Assembly: GCA_020635085.1 (NCBI GenBank)
Contig: JACKAL010000001.1
Location: forward strand, 62,001-126,000
Direction: 5' to 3'
Origin: Pseudobdellovibrionaceae bacterium
Lineage (GTDB): Bacteria > Bdellovibrionota > Bdellovibrionia > Bdellovibrionales > JAGQZY01
DNA length: 64,000 bases
Both the position numbers and the translations under genes were made by a program. The notes beneath the pieces are model-generated. The model made no database searches and was not told the DNA's origin. It worked only from the letters and a program-made list of their open reading frames with translations. Positions within the stretch are counted from its first letter, which is position 1. Each line of letters opens with the position of its first letter. This document shows positions 15,666-25,134 of the stretch, in pieces.

Positions 15666-15941
15666 CTATTTGTTGAGATCGTCTTTGAGTTCTTTACCGA
15701 CTTTAAAGAAGGGTAATTTTTTTTCAGGGACATCAATGACTTCACCGGTGCGGGGATTGCGCCCTTGGTAAGAGTCGTAGGCTTTATTGGTAAATGAGCC
15801 AAAGCCACGGATTTCAATACGATCGTCGCGGAGGAGAGCTTCCACCATGGTATCGAAAATGGTGTTCACAACCGTTTCTGCTTTCACACGTGTGATTCCT
15901 TTTTTTTCCGCGATCATGTCTATCAAATCCGCTTTCGTCAT
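15666..15941 (-). CDS. HU/IHF-family DNA-bending protein
   Basis: 91 residues, the family's normal length. The dimer helices (TKADLIDMIAEKKGITR, AETVVNTIFDTMVEALL) lead into the RIEIRGFGSF core and the DNA-inserting arm tip GRNPRTGE, followed by KLPFFKVGKELK. The arm and GFGSF sequence favour an integration-host-factor subunit over plain HU, though this cannot be settled from one sequence. It would bend DNA for recombination, replication and sigma-54-dependent promoters. Monocistronic, with a gggag-like site upstream of the ATG. It marks the end of the A+T-rich island and a return to core genes. Confidence 0.9.
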   Translation of the reverse strand: MTKADLIDMIAEKKGITRVKAETVVNTIFDTMVEALLRDDRIEIRGFGSFTNKAYDSYQGRNPRTGEVIDVPEKKLPFFKVGKELKDDLNK

Positions 15942-16022
15942 ATTTCTCCCTGTGGAATCTGGTAACTATCTGTAATTATAGTAATAATTTCCACACTCTC
16001 AAGTTGAATTGTAGTACTTGGT

Positions 16023-17306
16023 CTAAAGTCCCATTTCTGGTCTTTTTACGGGTTGCGCAGCATGATTATCGTAGCGACGCGTTAAGCGCAGAACTTGAAT
16101 ATAGGCACTGAGAGTCTGGCTAACCAGCTTGTCCAGATCAAAGAGTGAAAGAACTTTGCTGCGCGCGTTTTCACCAATGTGCTCGTAGTGCTCACTGTGG
16201 GAGAAAATATCAATAATGAGCTCAGATAACCCATAGCTGTCAGCGGGACGTATAAGAAAGCCATCTTTTGTGTTTTCGATGATATTAGAAAGAGCGCTGA
16301 CCTCGGAGCCAATGACAATTTTTTTCTGCGCCATAGCTTCAAAGGTCGAGGTGTCGGCGTTGATGGACCGATTGCTTAAACTAATAAAAACATCGGCGAG
16401 ATCGATGTAATCTGAGATTTCATAAGGAGGGACATTTCCTAGAAAAACAACTTTACTTGCAAGGGCGAGGTTGAGCATTTCAAATTCAATGGCTTTATAT
16501 TGTGGGCCAGTGCCGAGAATCAACAGTTTGGAGTTAGGTTTCTTTATGGTTACTTTTTGAAAAGCGCGCAAGATATGGATCATTTCACTTTTTTCGGTCA
16601 TTTCAGATATGGTGACAGCCACTTTGCAATTTTGTGGAATGCTCAATTGCTTTTTTAAAAGTTCCGATTTTTCTCTCTGGGAAAGATCATGGATATCCAT
16701 TCCGTAGGGCACAGTAAAAATACGAGTTTGTGGGTAAAGGTAATAGCGCTCTAAGACGAGTTGCTGCTGAGGACTGGTTACAAAAAAGCCATCGGCAAGC
16801 GCTAGGAGATTACGATCTTTATTAAAATAATTTTTAAGAAATGTATAAGATATGCGAAGTCCATTGCGAATACGACTGGAAACGGTATCTGTCGACATGC
16901 CTATAAAAGTAAAAACATCTTCTATGTGAGTCGCTTGAATATCAAAAATAGTGGCTACTTTAAAACGTTTTCTTCGGCGCGCGATAAGAATGGCGTCATC
17001 GGTGAGCGAATGTACAATATGAAATGGATTTTGGGTGTGCTCTCGCGAAAAGGCCTCAAACACTAGGCGCGGGAAGTCTTTCATGTTGTTCGACTTGGCG
17101 GCATCGCCAATAAAATGAATACGCACATTTTCCACGGTAATTTGCGCTTCCCCTAAAGCACTTTTCCACGAGAACACTGTAATGTCGTGGCCCTGTTTGG
17201 ACAAGGTTTTTAAAATAGGCCAAATAAGACCATAAACGTTTGTGTGGCTTGTGATTGGAAATTTAGGGGCGATAATCGCAATCCGCAAAAACTGAGGTAA
17301 GCTCAT
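16023..17306 (-). CDS. Glycosyltransferase family 4-type protein
   Basis: 427 residues. A GT-B fold enzyme: the N-terminal half opens with APKFPITSHTNVYG and the C-terminal half has VAVTISEMTEKSEM, LLILGTGPQYKAIEFE, VVFLGNVPPYEISDYI and the E-x7-E region FEAMAQKKIVIGSE that binds the sugar nucleotide. There is no membrane segment. Such enzymes build lipopolysaccharide, capsule or glycolipids, and the substrate cannot be told. A short A+T-rich gap separates it from IHF downstream and the Nudix gene upstream; all three are on the minus strand. Confidence 0.85.
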   Translation of the reverse strand: MSLPQFLRIAIIAPKFPITSHTNVYGLIWPILKTLSKQGHDITVFSWKSALGEAQITVENVRIHFIGDAAKSNNMKDFPRLVFEAFSREHTQNPFHIVHSLTDDAILIARRRKRFKVATIFDIQATHIEDVFTFIGMSTDTVSSRIRNGLRISYTFLKNYFNKDRNLLALADGFFVTSPQQQLVLERYYLYPQTRIFTVPYGMDIHDLSQREKSELLKKQLSIPQNCKVAVTISEMTEKSEMIHILRAFQKVTIKKPNSKLLILGTGPQYKAIEFEMLNLALASKVVFLGNVPPYEISDYIDLADVFISLSNRSINADTSTFEAMAQKKIVIGSEVSALSNIIENTKDGFLIRPADSYGLSELIIDIFSHSEHYEHIGENARSKVLSLFDLDKLVSQTLSAYIQVLRLTRRYDNHAAQPVKRPEMGL

Positions 17307-17464
17307 ACGAATATTGTAACCAAAGAATCATGGAGGTACCAAGTCTGATTCTCATTTCTGGTGCAATACAGCGGTTGGTCGCAGGGCTTGCGAGTTTACT
17401 CTCTGGGCGATGCTGATACCGCTTATTTCTTCATTGTGTTCTTAAAGGAGAGTTTGGCACGATA

Positions 17465-17875
17465 CTACGGTTCGATGAATTTTCGAATCATGGGTAATAG
17501 TTTACGATTCGCTTCGGGAATATCCAGTTTTTCCAGTTCTTTAAATGTCACCCATTTGAGCTCGGTGTGGTGTACGGGCTTTGGCTCCCCTTTCCAAAAA
17601 AGAACTTCAAAAAATTGTAGCAGAATACCAACATCTGGATATGAGTGCGTCCATGTGAGAATCAGGTTGCCAATGTCGGCCTCGATCCCGAGTTCTTCTA
17701 AAAGTTCGCGGCGCAAGGCTTGCTGTGGTTGTTCACCCAGTTCAATTTTTCCACCTGGAAATTCCCATTGGCCAGCAAGAGTATGGCCTTCGGGGCGTTT
17801 ACCCACTAATACGAGTGGGCCTTTTTTTAGTACTCCAGTGACAACAGGGATCCAGGTAGGGCGTTTCGAGGTCAT
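17465..17875 (-). CDS. Nudix hydrolase, MutT type
   Basis: 136 residues. The complete Nudix box is present: GGKIELGEQPQQALRREL followed by LEELGI (G-x5-E-x7-R-E-U-x-E-E-x-G-U). The preceding GKRPEGHTLAGQWEFP matches MutT-type 8-oxo-dGTP diphosphatases that clean the nucleotide pool. The C-terminal TELKWVTFKELEKLDIPEAN, including the DIPEAN ending, is also typical of MutT. It lies just downstream of pyrD on the same strand with a 47-base gap, probably in one operon with pyrD and gdhA. Confidence 0.88.
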   Translation of the reverse strand: MTSKRPTWIPVVTGVLKKGPLVLVGKRPEGHTLAGQWEFPGGKIELGEQPQQALRRELLEELGIEADIGNLILTWTHSYPDVGILLQFFEVLFWKGEPKPVHHTELKWVTFKELEKLDIPEANRKLLPMIRKFIEP

Positions 17876-17922
17876 ACCGTTCAGGATACATAATCACATA
17901 TTGGATGTAATGACTCAGAAGG

Positions 17923-18921
17923 TTACTGCTTATTTTTTAAACGCTTAATGCTGTTTTGTATAAAGAAAGGACCCTGAAATACAAATGCAGAGTACATTTG
18001 CACCAAATCGGCTCCCAGATCGAGTCGTGTTTGGATTTCCTGGGCGTTCATAATGCCGCCAACAGAGACAAGGAGCTTATCTTGTTTTTGTGGGCCCAAA
18101 TATTTTTGCGCCATCATTAGCCATTTTCTCGATTGTTCAGTAAGAGGGCTCCCGGAAACACCGCCTTCATTGGGAAACGGACTGTCGGGGGTACGTGCTT
18201 GCGTAGTATTAGTTAAAATCCAACCATCTATGTTGAGGTCTACGGTGGTTTTTAGACACGAGAGAAAATCCGTGTCTTCCATATCGGGGCTCAGTTTTAT
18301 GAGCAAAGGGGGCCGAGATTTTAAATGTTCGCGAGCGGCAATAAGGGGCTCCAAAAAATTTTTAAGCGACTGAGGTTTTAATAAGTCGCGCAGTCCTTTG
18401 GTGTTTGGACTACTGACATTGATAACAAACACATCGGCAATATCACTAAAAGTGTGTAAGCCAGAAATATAATCTTCGCTGGCTTTTTCATTTGTCGTGT
18501 CGCGGTTTTTCCCAATATTAACAAATAATGGAATTTTTAATTCGGGTTTAAGTTGTAAGAGCGTCTCTTTTACCGCTTGTGCGCCGGGACCAGGGAAGCC
18601 CATTTTATTCCATAGTGCTTCGTGCGTGTTGTCACGGTCCATGATTTTTCCGGGATTTGGTCCTTGCGGCCGAGGGGTCACGGTACCAATCTCGGTAAAT
18701 CCAGCGCCCAGTTTTTGCCAGTGAACAGGAGAATCTCCTGTTTTATCCATTCCGCCGGCGATACCAATGGGATTAGGAAAGTAAAGACCGCGCCATGATT
18801 TTTCTCGGTAGAGTAACGGCTTCTTTATCGAAAACAAAGAAGCCGTTAGCGGCAAAGTTTTTTGAGCCAGATCATGCGCTAGTTGTGATGGGAGCCACAA
18901 CCAGGGTTTCATTGCAAACAT
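17923..18921 (-). CDS. pyrD: Dihydroorotate dehydrogenase, class 2 (quinone-dependent)
   Basis: Oxidises dihydroorotate to orotate at the inner membrane, passing electrons to quinone (pyrimidine synthesis). At 332 residues it has the class 2 N-terminal helical extension (LWLPSQLAHDLAQKTLPL), then NPIGIAGGMDKTGD, NIGKNRDT, the catalytic serine in NVSSPNTKGLR, SPD, ILTNTT, GGVSGSPL and VGGIMNAQEI with the FMN-binding end. The start codon overlaps the stop codon of gdhA by one base (TAATG), showing translational coupling. An alternative ATG four codons in is also possible. Confidence 0.94.
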   Translation of the reverse strand: MFAMKPWLWLPSQLAHDLAQKTLPLTASLFSIKKPLLYREKSWRGLYFPNPIGIAGGMDKTGDSPVHWQKLGAGFTEIGTVTPRPQGPNPGKIMDRDNTHEALWNKMGFPGPGAQAVKETLLQLKPELKIPLFVNIGKNRDTTNEKASEDYISGLHTFSDIADVFVINVSSPNTKGLRDLLKPQSLKNFLEPLIAAREHLKSRPPLLIKLSPDMEDTDFLSCLKTTVDLNIDGWILTNTTQARTPDSPFPNEGGVSGSPLTEQSRKWLMMAQKYLGPQKQDKLLVSVGGIMNAQEIQTRLDLGADLVQMYSAFVFQGPFFIQNSIKRLKNKQ

Positions 18922-20180
18922 TAGCGTGGATACAGTCCACGAAGAAGCATAGCACGTTCCAAATGTTTAATGGCAACGCCCATGGCGGCACTACGCATGC
19001 CAACATTTTTTTCTTTTGCCAATGCCCATGTGCGGTTGAATGCATCGACAATGATTTTGCGCATATTCGTATTGATTTCTTCTTCATCCCAAAAATAATT
19101 TGAAATATCCTGCACCCATTCAAAGTAACTGACGATCACACCGCCACCATTTGCGAGAATATCTGGAACAACTAAAGTTCCTTTTCTCGAGAGAATCGCG
19201 TCGGCATCAGCATCCACGGGACCATTAGCCCCTTCGACAATGACCTTTGCTTTGACTTTGTCGGCATTTTTACCTGTGATGACGTTATCAAGAGCACATG
19301 GGGCAAGAACATCCACATCAAGAACGAGAAGTTCTTCGTTAGTGATTTCTTGTGCGTTGGGGTATCCCTTAAGAACTTTATTTTTGGCAATGTATTCGAG
19401 GACGTCTTTTACGTTGAGGCCATCGCCATTAAAAATGCCGCCGCTGACGTCACTCACTGCCGTTATACGCATTCCAAGTTCAGAGGCCAGAATCGCTGCG
19501 TGTTGACCCACATTTCCGAAGCCCTGGATCGCAATCGTGCTGCCCTTTAAACTTTTATTCAGAGTGTGAAGAGCCTTTTCAGCAATATATATAACACCAT
19601 AACCGGTGGAGCTTACGCGCCCGAGAGAGCCGCCGATTTCGATAGGTTTACCTGTCACAACTGCAGGAACCGCGAATCCTTTTTGTTGGGAGTAGGTATC
19701 CATGAGCCAAGCCATGGTTTGGCCATTCGTGCCCACATCAGGGGCTGGAATATCTTCTTGCGGGCCAATAAAAGGAGCGATTTCCGTCGTAAAACGGCGG
19801 GTTAAGGCTTGGTTCTCGGCGCGTGAAAGAGTATTGGGATCGACCTTAACACCACCCTTGGCACCACCCAAAGGAAGTTTTAGCAAGGAACATTTAAAGG
19901 TCATCAATGCAGCAAGGCCAGTCACTTCGCTAATATCCACGTCTTGATGGTAGCGAATACCTCCTTTATAAGGCCCAAGAGTTCCTGAGTATTGAACGCG
20001 GTGGCCAGTGAAAACCTTAACGTTTCCATCGTCCATACGGACCGGGACACTCACAGTGATAGAGCGGCGAGGTTGGCGAAGGCGCGTGAGAACGTTTTTG
20101 TCACAGTTCACGACAGCGGCGGCAGACTCGATGTTTTTGATGACGTTTTTAAATAACTTACCTTCGGTAATATGTTCCAT
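18921..20180 (-). CDS. gdhA: Glutamate dehydrogenase (Glu/Leu/Phe/Val dehydrogenase family)
   Basis: 419 residues. Signatures: GGIRYHQDVDISEVTGLAALM, then KCSLLKLPLGGAKGG with the catalytic lysines, PAPDVGTNGQTMAW with the catalytic Asp, the Rossmann loop IQGFGNVGQHAA, and PCALDNVI near the end. This is the family that interconverts glutamate and 2-oxoglutarate; glutamate dehydrogenase is the best call by length and context, and cofactor choice (NAD or NADP) cannot be read safely. For a predator this enzyme would serve amino-acid catabolism. It leads a minus-strand run with pyrD and mutT. Confidence 0.93.
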   Translation of the reverse strand: MEHITEGKLFKNVIKNIESAAAVVNCDKNVLTRLRQPRRSITVSVPVRMDDGNVKVFTGHRVQYSGTLGPYKGGIRYHQDVDISEVTGLAALMTFKCSLLKLPLGGAKGGVKVDPNTLSRAENQALTRRFTTEIAPFIGPQEDIPAPDVGTNGQTMAWLMDTYSQQKGFAVPAVVTGKPIEIGGSLGRVSSTGYGVIYIAEKALHTLNKSLKGSTIAIQGFGNVGQHAAILASELGMRITAVSDVSGGIFNGDGLNVKDVLEYIAKNKVLKGYPNAQEITNEELLVLDVDVLAPCALDNVITGKNADKVKAKVIVEGANGPVDADADAILSRKGTLVVPDILANGGGVIVSYFEWVQDISNYFWDEEEINTNMRKIIVDAFNRTWALAKEKNVGMRSAAMGVAIKHLERAMLLRGLYPR

Positions 20181-20540
20181 ATATTTTTTGCTCCAAAATA
20201 GAGTTAAATTGTAATCCAGATCATCAGATAAACCGCAGGCGCTTTTCAGCCACTTACACTGAAGTCTTTCTTTTGATCCAGGTATAGAAGTTTAATCTTA
20301 ATGAAAGAGTCTTAATGACTCAAATGATGTTCGGTCCTAGTGCACCACGCCACTTCTAACGTCTTTTAGCCATTTTTACCGTAGTTGATCCACCAATCAG
20401 GTTAGATGACACAACACTTCTTAGGCGGGATCTAAACCCTTAACCGCTCTTTGCTGCAGCCTATCGTCAAATTTTGGTGCTAAAAGATGCACTCCAAGCT
20501 CGGGCTTGTCCAAGGACCAGCCATGGGTTAGTTTTGAATC
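20181..20540. other. Divergent intergenic region, no gene seen
   Basis: About 360 bases between the divergent gdhA and hldE-type genes. It should hold both promoters. I see a small imperfect inverted repeat (ggttagat near 20400 and atctaaacc near 20431) and no convincing open frame or RNA gene. Confidence 0.6.
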
Positions 20541-21548
20541 ATGATTATAGAAAATGCAAAATGGGTTTTAGAGCATATCAGTGAACTGGCCGGTAAAAAG
20601 GTTCTTGTTGTTGGTGATATTGGCATCGATATGTATTTAATGGGCGAGGTGAAGCGGTTAAGTCCGGAAGCACCCGTACCTGTTTTAGATGTGGCGAGTG
20701 AATCTCAGCGGTTAGGGCTTGCGGCTAATGTGGCGCAAAATATCCACTCGCTGGGGGGAATGTGTCATTTGGTTTCGGTGGTCGGGGCGGATACTGCTGC
20801 TGGTGATATGAAGGCTCTCTTAAAAAATCACCATGTGGGTTCCTATGATTTGGTGGTTGATGGGGAGCGACCAACCACCCGAAAAATGCGTTTACTTTCT
20901 GGGCAACATCATATTGCCAGGGTCGATTTTGAAAAATCCCAACCCGTAGGCGAAAAGGTTAAAGCTGAGTTGATCCATAAAGCCGTTCAAGCCATTCCTA
21001 ATTACGACATTATGATCTTACAGGATTACTCCAAAGGGGTTATGGATGTTGAATTAGCTCAACAGTTAATTCAAAAATGTCGTGAACATAATAAAAAAGT
21101 ATTGGTGGATCCTTATAAAACCACACCGCTTAATTATTATAAAGGAGCCTTTCTGATGACTCCCAACCGCGATGAGGCTTTTTCTTTGGCTCGCCAGCTG
21201 GAAGTGACTCTGACTGACAACAACGAAAATGTCGATAAAGTGGGTAAACTTTTAAAAAGCGCTATCAATAGCGAAAACATGGTTGTGACCTTGGGGTCAC
21301 AGGGCATGAAGCTTTTTGAAGGAAATACAACCAAACATCTGCCTACGTTTGCGCAAAATGTATTTGATGTCACGGGGGCAGGGGATACGGTCATCTCGGC
21401 TATGGGACTTGCCCTTGCCGCTGGCTGGTCTTTAGAAAAAGCCTGTTATCTTGCGAACTTCGCTGCGGGTGTGGTGGTAGGAAAAATTGGTTGTGTCCCT
21501 TGTGACCTCGCGGAGCTTAGGGCTTTTATTTCCAAACACCTCGAATAA
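20541..21548 (+). CDS. Heptose-7-phosphate kinase domain protein (HldE N-terminal / RfaE1 type, PfkB fold)
   Basis: 335 residues, the size of the kinase half of HldE only; the cytidylyltransferase/adenylyltransferase half is missing. It has GDIGIDMYLMGEVKRLSPEAP (very typical of RfaE), QRLGLAANVAQNI, VDPYKTTPLNYYKGAF, TPNRDEA and the PfkB catalytic loop FDVTGAGDTVISAM. It would phosphorylate D-glycero-D-manno-heptose-7-phosphate for LPS inner-core precursor synthesis. The start is ATG at 20541 in the sequence gaatcatg, without a strong ribosome site. rlmN follows 80 bases downstream. Confidence 0.85.
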   Translation: MIIENAKWVLEHISELAGKKVLVVGDIGIDMYLMGEVKRLSPEAPVPVLDVASESQRLGLAANVAQNIHSLGGMCHLVSVVGADTAAGDMKALLKNHHVGSYDLVVDGERPTTRKMRLLSGQHHIARVDFEKSQPVGEKVKAELIHKAVQAIPNYDIMILQDYSKGVMDVELAQQLIQKCREHNKKVLVDPYKTTPLNYYKGAFLMTPNRDEAFSLARQLEVTLTDNNENVDKVGKLLKSAINSENMVVTLGSQGMKLFEGNTTKHLPTFAQNVFDVTGAGDTVISAMGLALAAGWSLEKACYLANFAAGVVVGKIGCVPCDLAELRAFISKHLE

Positions 21549-21628
21549 AGATCCTTTCAGCCTAGGGAAGGAAGCCTTTTCTGTTTCGGGCGTTTCCTTT
21601 CATTCCATGCTGTGTTATATCCTCCGGG

Positions 21629-22696
21629 ATGGAAAAACATCTTTTTTTCAATTACACCCACGATCAATTAGCTGATCTTATCAAAAGTCATGGCAAGGAG
21701 AAATTCCGCGCCCATCAGCTTTTTAAATGGGTCTATGAGAAAAAGGAATTAAATCCCGAGAACATGACCAATTTGGCAAAAAATTTCCGCCAAGAAGTTC
21801 CCTCTATCTTTGATTTTTCTTTACCGCGCGTGGTGAGCCATCTAGTGAGCCAAGACGGAACGCAAAAGTTTCTCTTCGAAGTCGACAAGGGACTTACTTT
21901 TGAGGCGGTACTAATTCCTGCAAGCGACCGCAATACTCTGTGTGTGTCGTCCGAGGTGGGTTGTAACATGGCCTGTTCATTTTGTTTTACCGGTAAACAA
22001 AAACTCAAGCGTCGACTTTCTGTCGCGGAAATTGTCGGGCAGTATATGCAGGTGGTTGGGCGTATTTCTAGCGATATTCGTATTAGTAATATTGTGTTTA
22101 TGGGCATGGGTGAGCCCCTAGATAATTGGCAATCTGTGGGGCCAGCGATTGAGCTTCTGCATGACTCACGTGGTATCAATTTGTCGCGCAAAAAAATCAC
22201 GGTATCCACCTCGGGACTTGTGCCCGAAATTCCCTTAATCACTGAGGCGGGTGTGCGTTTAGCGGTGAGCTTAAATGCGTCTAACGATGAAGTTCGCAAT
22301 CAAATCATGCCGATTAATAAAAAATATCCATTACATATGTTGATGCAAGCGTGTCGTGAACATGCGCGTGCCACCCGAGATCGCGTGACATTCGAATATG
22401 TTATGCTTAAGGATGTCAATGATGAGCCAAAAAATGCTCTAGAAGTGTGCGAATTGGTCAAAGATGTTCCATGCAAAATCAACTTGATCCCTTTCAATGA
22501 GCACCCCGACTCCGGGTTTCATCGTCCTGAGAGTAAAAAGGTCTACCGCTTCCAAGAAATTTTATTAAATCGCGGGTTTCATACAACCATCCGTCGCACC
22601 ATGGGTCGAGATATTTATGCTGCCTGTGGGCAATTAACGTCTAAATACGATGGACGTCCCCATGCTCAAGAAGTAGCAACCGGTGTTTTAGGATAG
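21629..22696 (+). CDS. rlmN: Dual-specificity 23S rRNA A2503 / tRNA A37 C2-methyltransferase
   Basis: A radical SAM methyltransferase of 355 residues. The cluster motif is CNMACSFCFTG (CxxxCxxC), preceded by SSEVGCNMAC, and followed by NIVFMGMGEPLDN, the SAM-binding core. A late IRRTMGRDIYAACGQL contains the conserved C-terminal cysteine that forms the covalent protein-RNA intermediate. The N-terminal helical domain begins MEKHLFFNY. RlmN methylates A2503 in the peptidyl-transferase centre. It follows the heptose kinase on the same strand. Confidence 0.95.
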   Translation: MEKHLFFNYTHDQLADLIKSHGKEKFRAHQLFKWVYEKKELNPENMTNLAKNFRQEVPSIFDFSLPRVVSHLVSQDGTQKFLFEVDKGLTFEAVLIPASDRNTLCVSSEVGCNMACSFCFTGKQKLKRRLSVAEIVGQYMQVVGRISSDIRISNIVFMGMGEPLDNWQSVGPAIELLHDSRGINLSRKKITVSTSGLVPEIPLITEAGVRLAVSLNASNDEVRNQIMPINKKYPLHMLMQACREHARATRDRVTFEYVMLKDVNDEPKNALEVCELVKDVPCKINLIPFNEHPDSGFHRPESKKVYRFQEILLNRGFHTTIRRTMGRDIYAACGQLTSKYDGRPHAQEVATGVLG

Positions 22697-22829
22697 TTCA
22701 TTCTGTTTTTTCGGAAAAAAATTAATTTTTAACATTGATAGCCATGCGTTTATGATGGGTTTTTGCTATCTTTTGTTCGTTTTAAAAATTTAAATTATGT
22801 GTACCTGATGTGAATGATAGGAGTTGTGT

Positions 22830-23747
22830 ATGTCAGAAATTTTAGTGGTGGGTAGTCTTGCTTATGATTCAATTAAGAGTCCAGAGGGAGAAGTGGAAAA
22901 AAGTTTGGGTGGTTCGGCCAATTTTTTCTCTATAGCGGCGAGCCATTATGCTCCTGTCCGTGTTGTGGGAGTGGTTGGCAATGATTACACCGATGCCGAT
23001 GAGAATGTTCTTAAAGAACGCAAAAATATTGATGTGTCAGGTATTCAAAAAATTAAGGATGGCAAAACTTTTCACTGGAAGGGAAAGTACGAGGGTGATT
23101 TAAGCGAAGCGATCACCTTACAAACAGAGCTCAATGTTTTTGAACATTTTGATCCGAAACTCCCAGAAAATTTTAAAAGCAGTAGCCATGTGTTTTTAGC
23201 TAATATCGATCCTGTATTGCAGATGCATGTCTTAAATCAAATCCAAAAACCACAATTAACTGCCATGGACACTATGAACTTTTGGATCATGTCTAAAGTT
23301 ACAGATGTGAAGGCTCTTCTTAAAAAAATCGATATTCTTTTTATTAATGAGGGAGAGGCAAAGCTTCTCACTGAAAAAGCAAACGCCATTTCGGCGTCAG
23401 AAGAGATTTTAAAAATGGGACCCAAAGCGGTTTTGATTAAGCGTGGAGAGTACGGTGTGTTTGTGCGTACGCAAGACGGCATGGCGGTTTTACCAGCCTA
23501 TCCGATTTCGATTGTTACAGATCCAACGGGAGCTGGAGACACTTTCGCAGGGGCTTGTTTTGGTTATTTGTGTAAGGCTGGCAAATTTGATTTACATACA
23601 CTTAAGAAAGCCTGCGTCCACGGTACGGCGATGGCGAGTATGACCGTTGAAAAATTCGGTATGGCACGACTACGCGAAGCCACATCTGGTGAGCTCACGC
23701 AAAGACGAGCAAAGCTTCTTGAGATTTCTACTTTCAGCGCGGAATAA
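22830..23747 (+). CDS. PfkB-family sugar (or nucleoside) kinase
   Basis: 305 residues from the ATG at 22830, which has an aggagtt ribosome site. Family features are the GGSANFFSIAAS substrate loop, an alpha/beta core, and the terminal anion-hole/catalytic loop TDPTGAGDTFAGACFG. LFINEGEAKLL matches ribokinase-type proteins. The substrate cannot be assigned; ribokinase, adenosine kinase and 2-dehydro-3-deoxygluconate kinase all share these motifs. It is monocistronic by its flanks: 133 bases of A+T-rich sequence before it and a good terminator after it. Confidence 0.8.
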   Translation: MSEILVVGSLAYDSIKSPEGEVEKSLGGSANFFSIAASHYAPVRVVGVVGNDYTDADENVLKERKNIDVSGIQKIKDGKTFHWKGKYEGDLSEAITLQTELNVFEHFDPKLPENFKSSSHVFLANIDPVLQMHVLNQIQKPQLTAMDTMNFWIMSKVTDVKALLKKIDILFINEGEAKLLTEKANAISASEEILKMGPKAVLIKRGEYGVFVRTQDGMAVLPAYPISIVTDPTGAGDTFAGACFGYLCKAGKFDLHTLKKACVHGTAMASMTVEKFGMARLREATSGELTQRRAKLLEISTFSAE

Positions 23748-23784
23748 GTACCAGGCTAGGGCGTGCCGGCCTTTGATCCAGAGA

Positions 23785-23816
23785 AAAGCCTTCCAGAATC
23801 TGGGAGGCTTTCTTTT
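23785..23816 (+). terminator. Rho-independent terminator after the PfkB kinase gene
   Basis: aaagccttccaga and tctgggaggcttt pair over 13 bases with one mismatch, followed by a T-rich run (tctttttac). It ends 16 bases before the long perfect hairpin at 23832. Confidence 0.75.
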
Positions 23817-23831
23817 TACGCGTTTATGACT

Positions 23832-23952
23832 GCTTATCCATTTGAATGGCCCTATTTTGTGCAACGCTTTAAAAAGCTCAAACAGTCCTCGCTTCGCTGC
23901 GGAACTCGTTTTTAAAGCGTTGCACAAAATAGGGCCATTCAAATGGATAAGC
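23832..23952. repeat. Perfect 44-bp inverted repeat with 33-base loop
   Basis: Arms 23832-23875 and 23909-23952 are exact reverse complements over 44 bases (left arm begins gcttatccatttgaatggc). The loop reads gctcaaacagtcctcgcttc, then gctgcggaactcg. No gene is present. It is far longer and more exact than a terminator needs. It lies between the PfkB terminator and a coiled-coil gene. The 41-bp hairpin at 52004 has a related loop. Confidence 0.9.
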
Positions 23953-24076
23953 TTACGACTAGAAGCTCGATGAAGCGCTAGGTATGGGATTTAGTAGCTC
24001 TATCAAAGACTAGTCTTCGTGTCTTAGTCGTCAAATTCTTCAACTTAAATGAAGTCAATTCCGATATTTAGAGCTG

Positions 24077-25123
24077 ATGAAGAGCAAGAAAAGCAAAGCG
24101 GCAAGTAAATTGAAATCTTTGAAAGAAAAAGAGATTTCTCTTCCGGAAGAGGTGAATCTTCTGGATGAAGATATTTCTTTTGAAGAACAAAAGACAGCTC
24201 TGAAAACAGATTTTGAATCTGAGAACGAATCCAATCAAGACGATGATGCTGCCAATGATCACTCCACTCGTGTTATGTCTTCGGGGCAGCAAAGTTACGT
24301 CGAAAAAATATCTTCGCCGGCTTATGAAGACGAGGGTACGGCGGTTTTATCTGACGAGAATAACAACGAAGACGATGCCACAACGGCACATGTAACGGCA
24401 TCGACAAATGAGACCACCTATCGAGAAATTACCGCCGGTCGTAACCGTCAGCAAGAGACAGAAAAAGTGAGTTATGGTGATGTCTATGAAGCAGACGGTA
24501 ATGGCCTTGAACAGTTTAACTCTGTGGATGGCTTATTAAAGCAATCAGAACACTTACGTGTGGCGCAAGAGAAGATCAATGATCTAGAAAATGAACTAGA
24601 AGTGTTGCGCAAAGAGAATGACGAGCTTCTCTCTGCCGCAGACACTTTTAAAGTGCTCAGTGAAGATTACTATGCGCAGCTAGAACGTGTTAAAGTAGAG
24701 TTTGTTGAGGTGCGCGAAACGTTAAATCAAGAGATGAAGATCTTGAAAGACTCGCTTCACGAAAAAGAACGACAAAATAATGAGCTCAAGCAAGCGAATT
24801 CGGATTTAAAAGCAAAAGTAGAGAGTAACTTTAAAGCGATTCGTAAGCGCGAACGCGATCTTGAATACCGCTTGGAACTTGCAAAAGTAGAAGAAGCAGC
24901 ACTCCTCAAATCGAAAGATCGCATGATCTTGGAATTGCGTCGTCGCACAGATAAACTCGAGCAAGAGATGGAAGCCTATCGCGACAAAAATAAAGAACAT
25001 TATCAGAAGCTACAAGAACAACAACAAACAGTTCGTGCTGTAGTCAGAGCCTTACGGATTGCCTTAACTCGTCTGGAAGGGGACTTCGGTGTTGACTTCG
25101 AGGTGTTGAAAAAAGCAGAATAG
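24077..25123 (+). CDS. Long coiled-coil cytoplasmic protein
   Basis: 348 residues, no signal peptide. Residues 1-140 are acidic and polar and look disordered; from about 150 to the end there is an almost unbroken heptad pattern (EKINDLENELEVLRKENDEL, KERQNNELKQANSDLKAK, KLEQEMEAYRDKNKEHYQK). This indicates a rod-shaped, probably dimeric scaffold. I do not recognise a specific family. It is followed 11 bases later by the phosphoesterase gene, so the two share a transcript. The upstream side is separated from other genes by the long perfect hairpin. Confidence 0.7.
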   Translation: MKSKKSKAASKLKSLKEKEISLPEEVNLLDEDISFEEQKTALKTDFESENESNQDDDAANDHSTRVMSSGQQSYVEKISSPAYEDEGTAVLSDENNNEDDATTAHVTASTNETTYREITAGRNRQQETEKVSYGDVYEADGNGLEQFNSVDGLLKQSEHLRVAQEKINDLENELEVLRKENDELLSAADTFKVLSEDYYAQLERVKVEFVEVRETLNQEMKILKDSLHEKERQNNELKQANSDLKAKVESNFKAIRKRERDLEYRLELAKVEEAALLKSKDRMILELRRRTDKLEQEMEAYRDKNKEHYQKLQEQQQTVRAVVRALRIALTRLEGDFGVDFEVLKKAE

Positions 25124-25134
25124 CCGACGCGATT

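Noticed and set aside
17335..17460. Possible hairpin between the glycosyltransferase and Nudix genes
   Set aside because: agcggt and accgct pair, but the remaining stem is broken by many mismatches.
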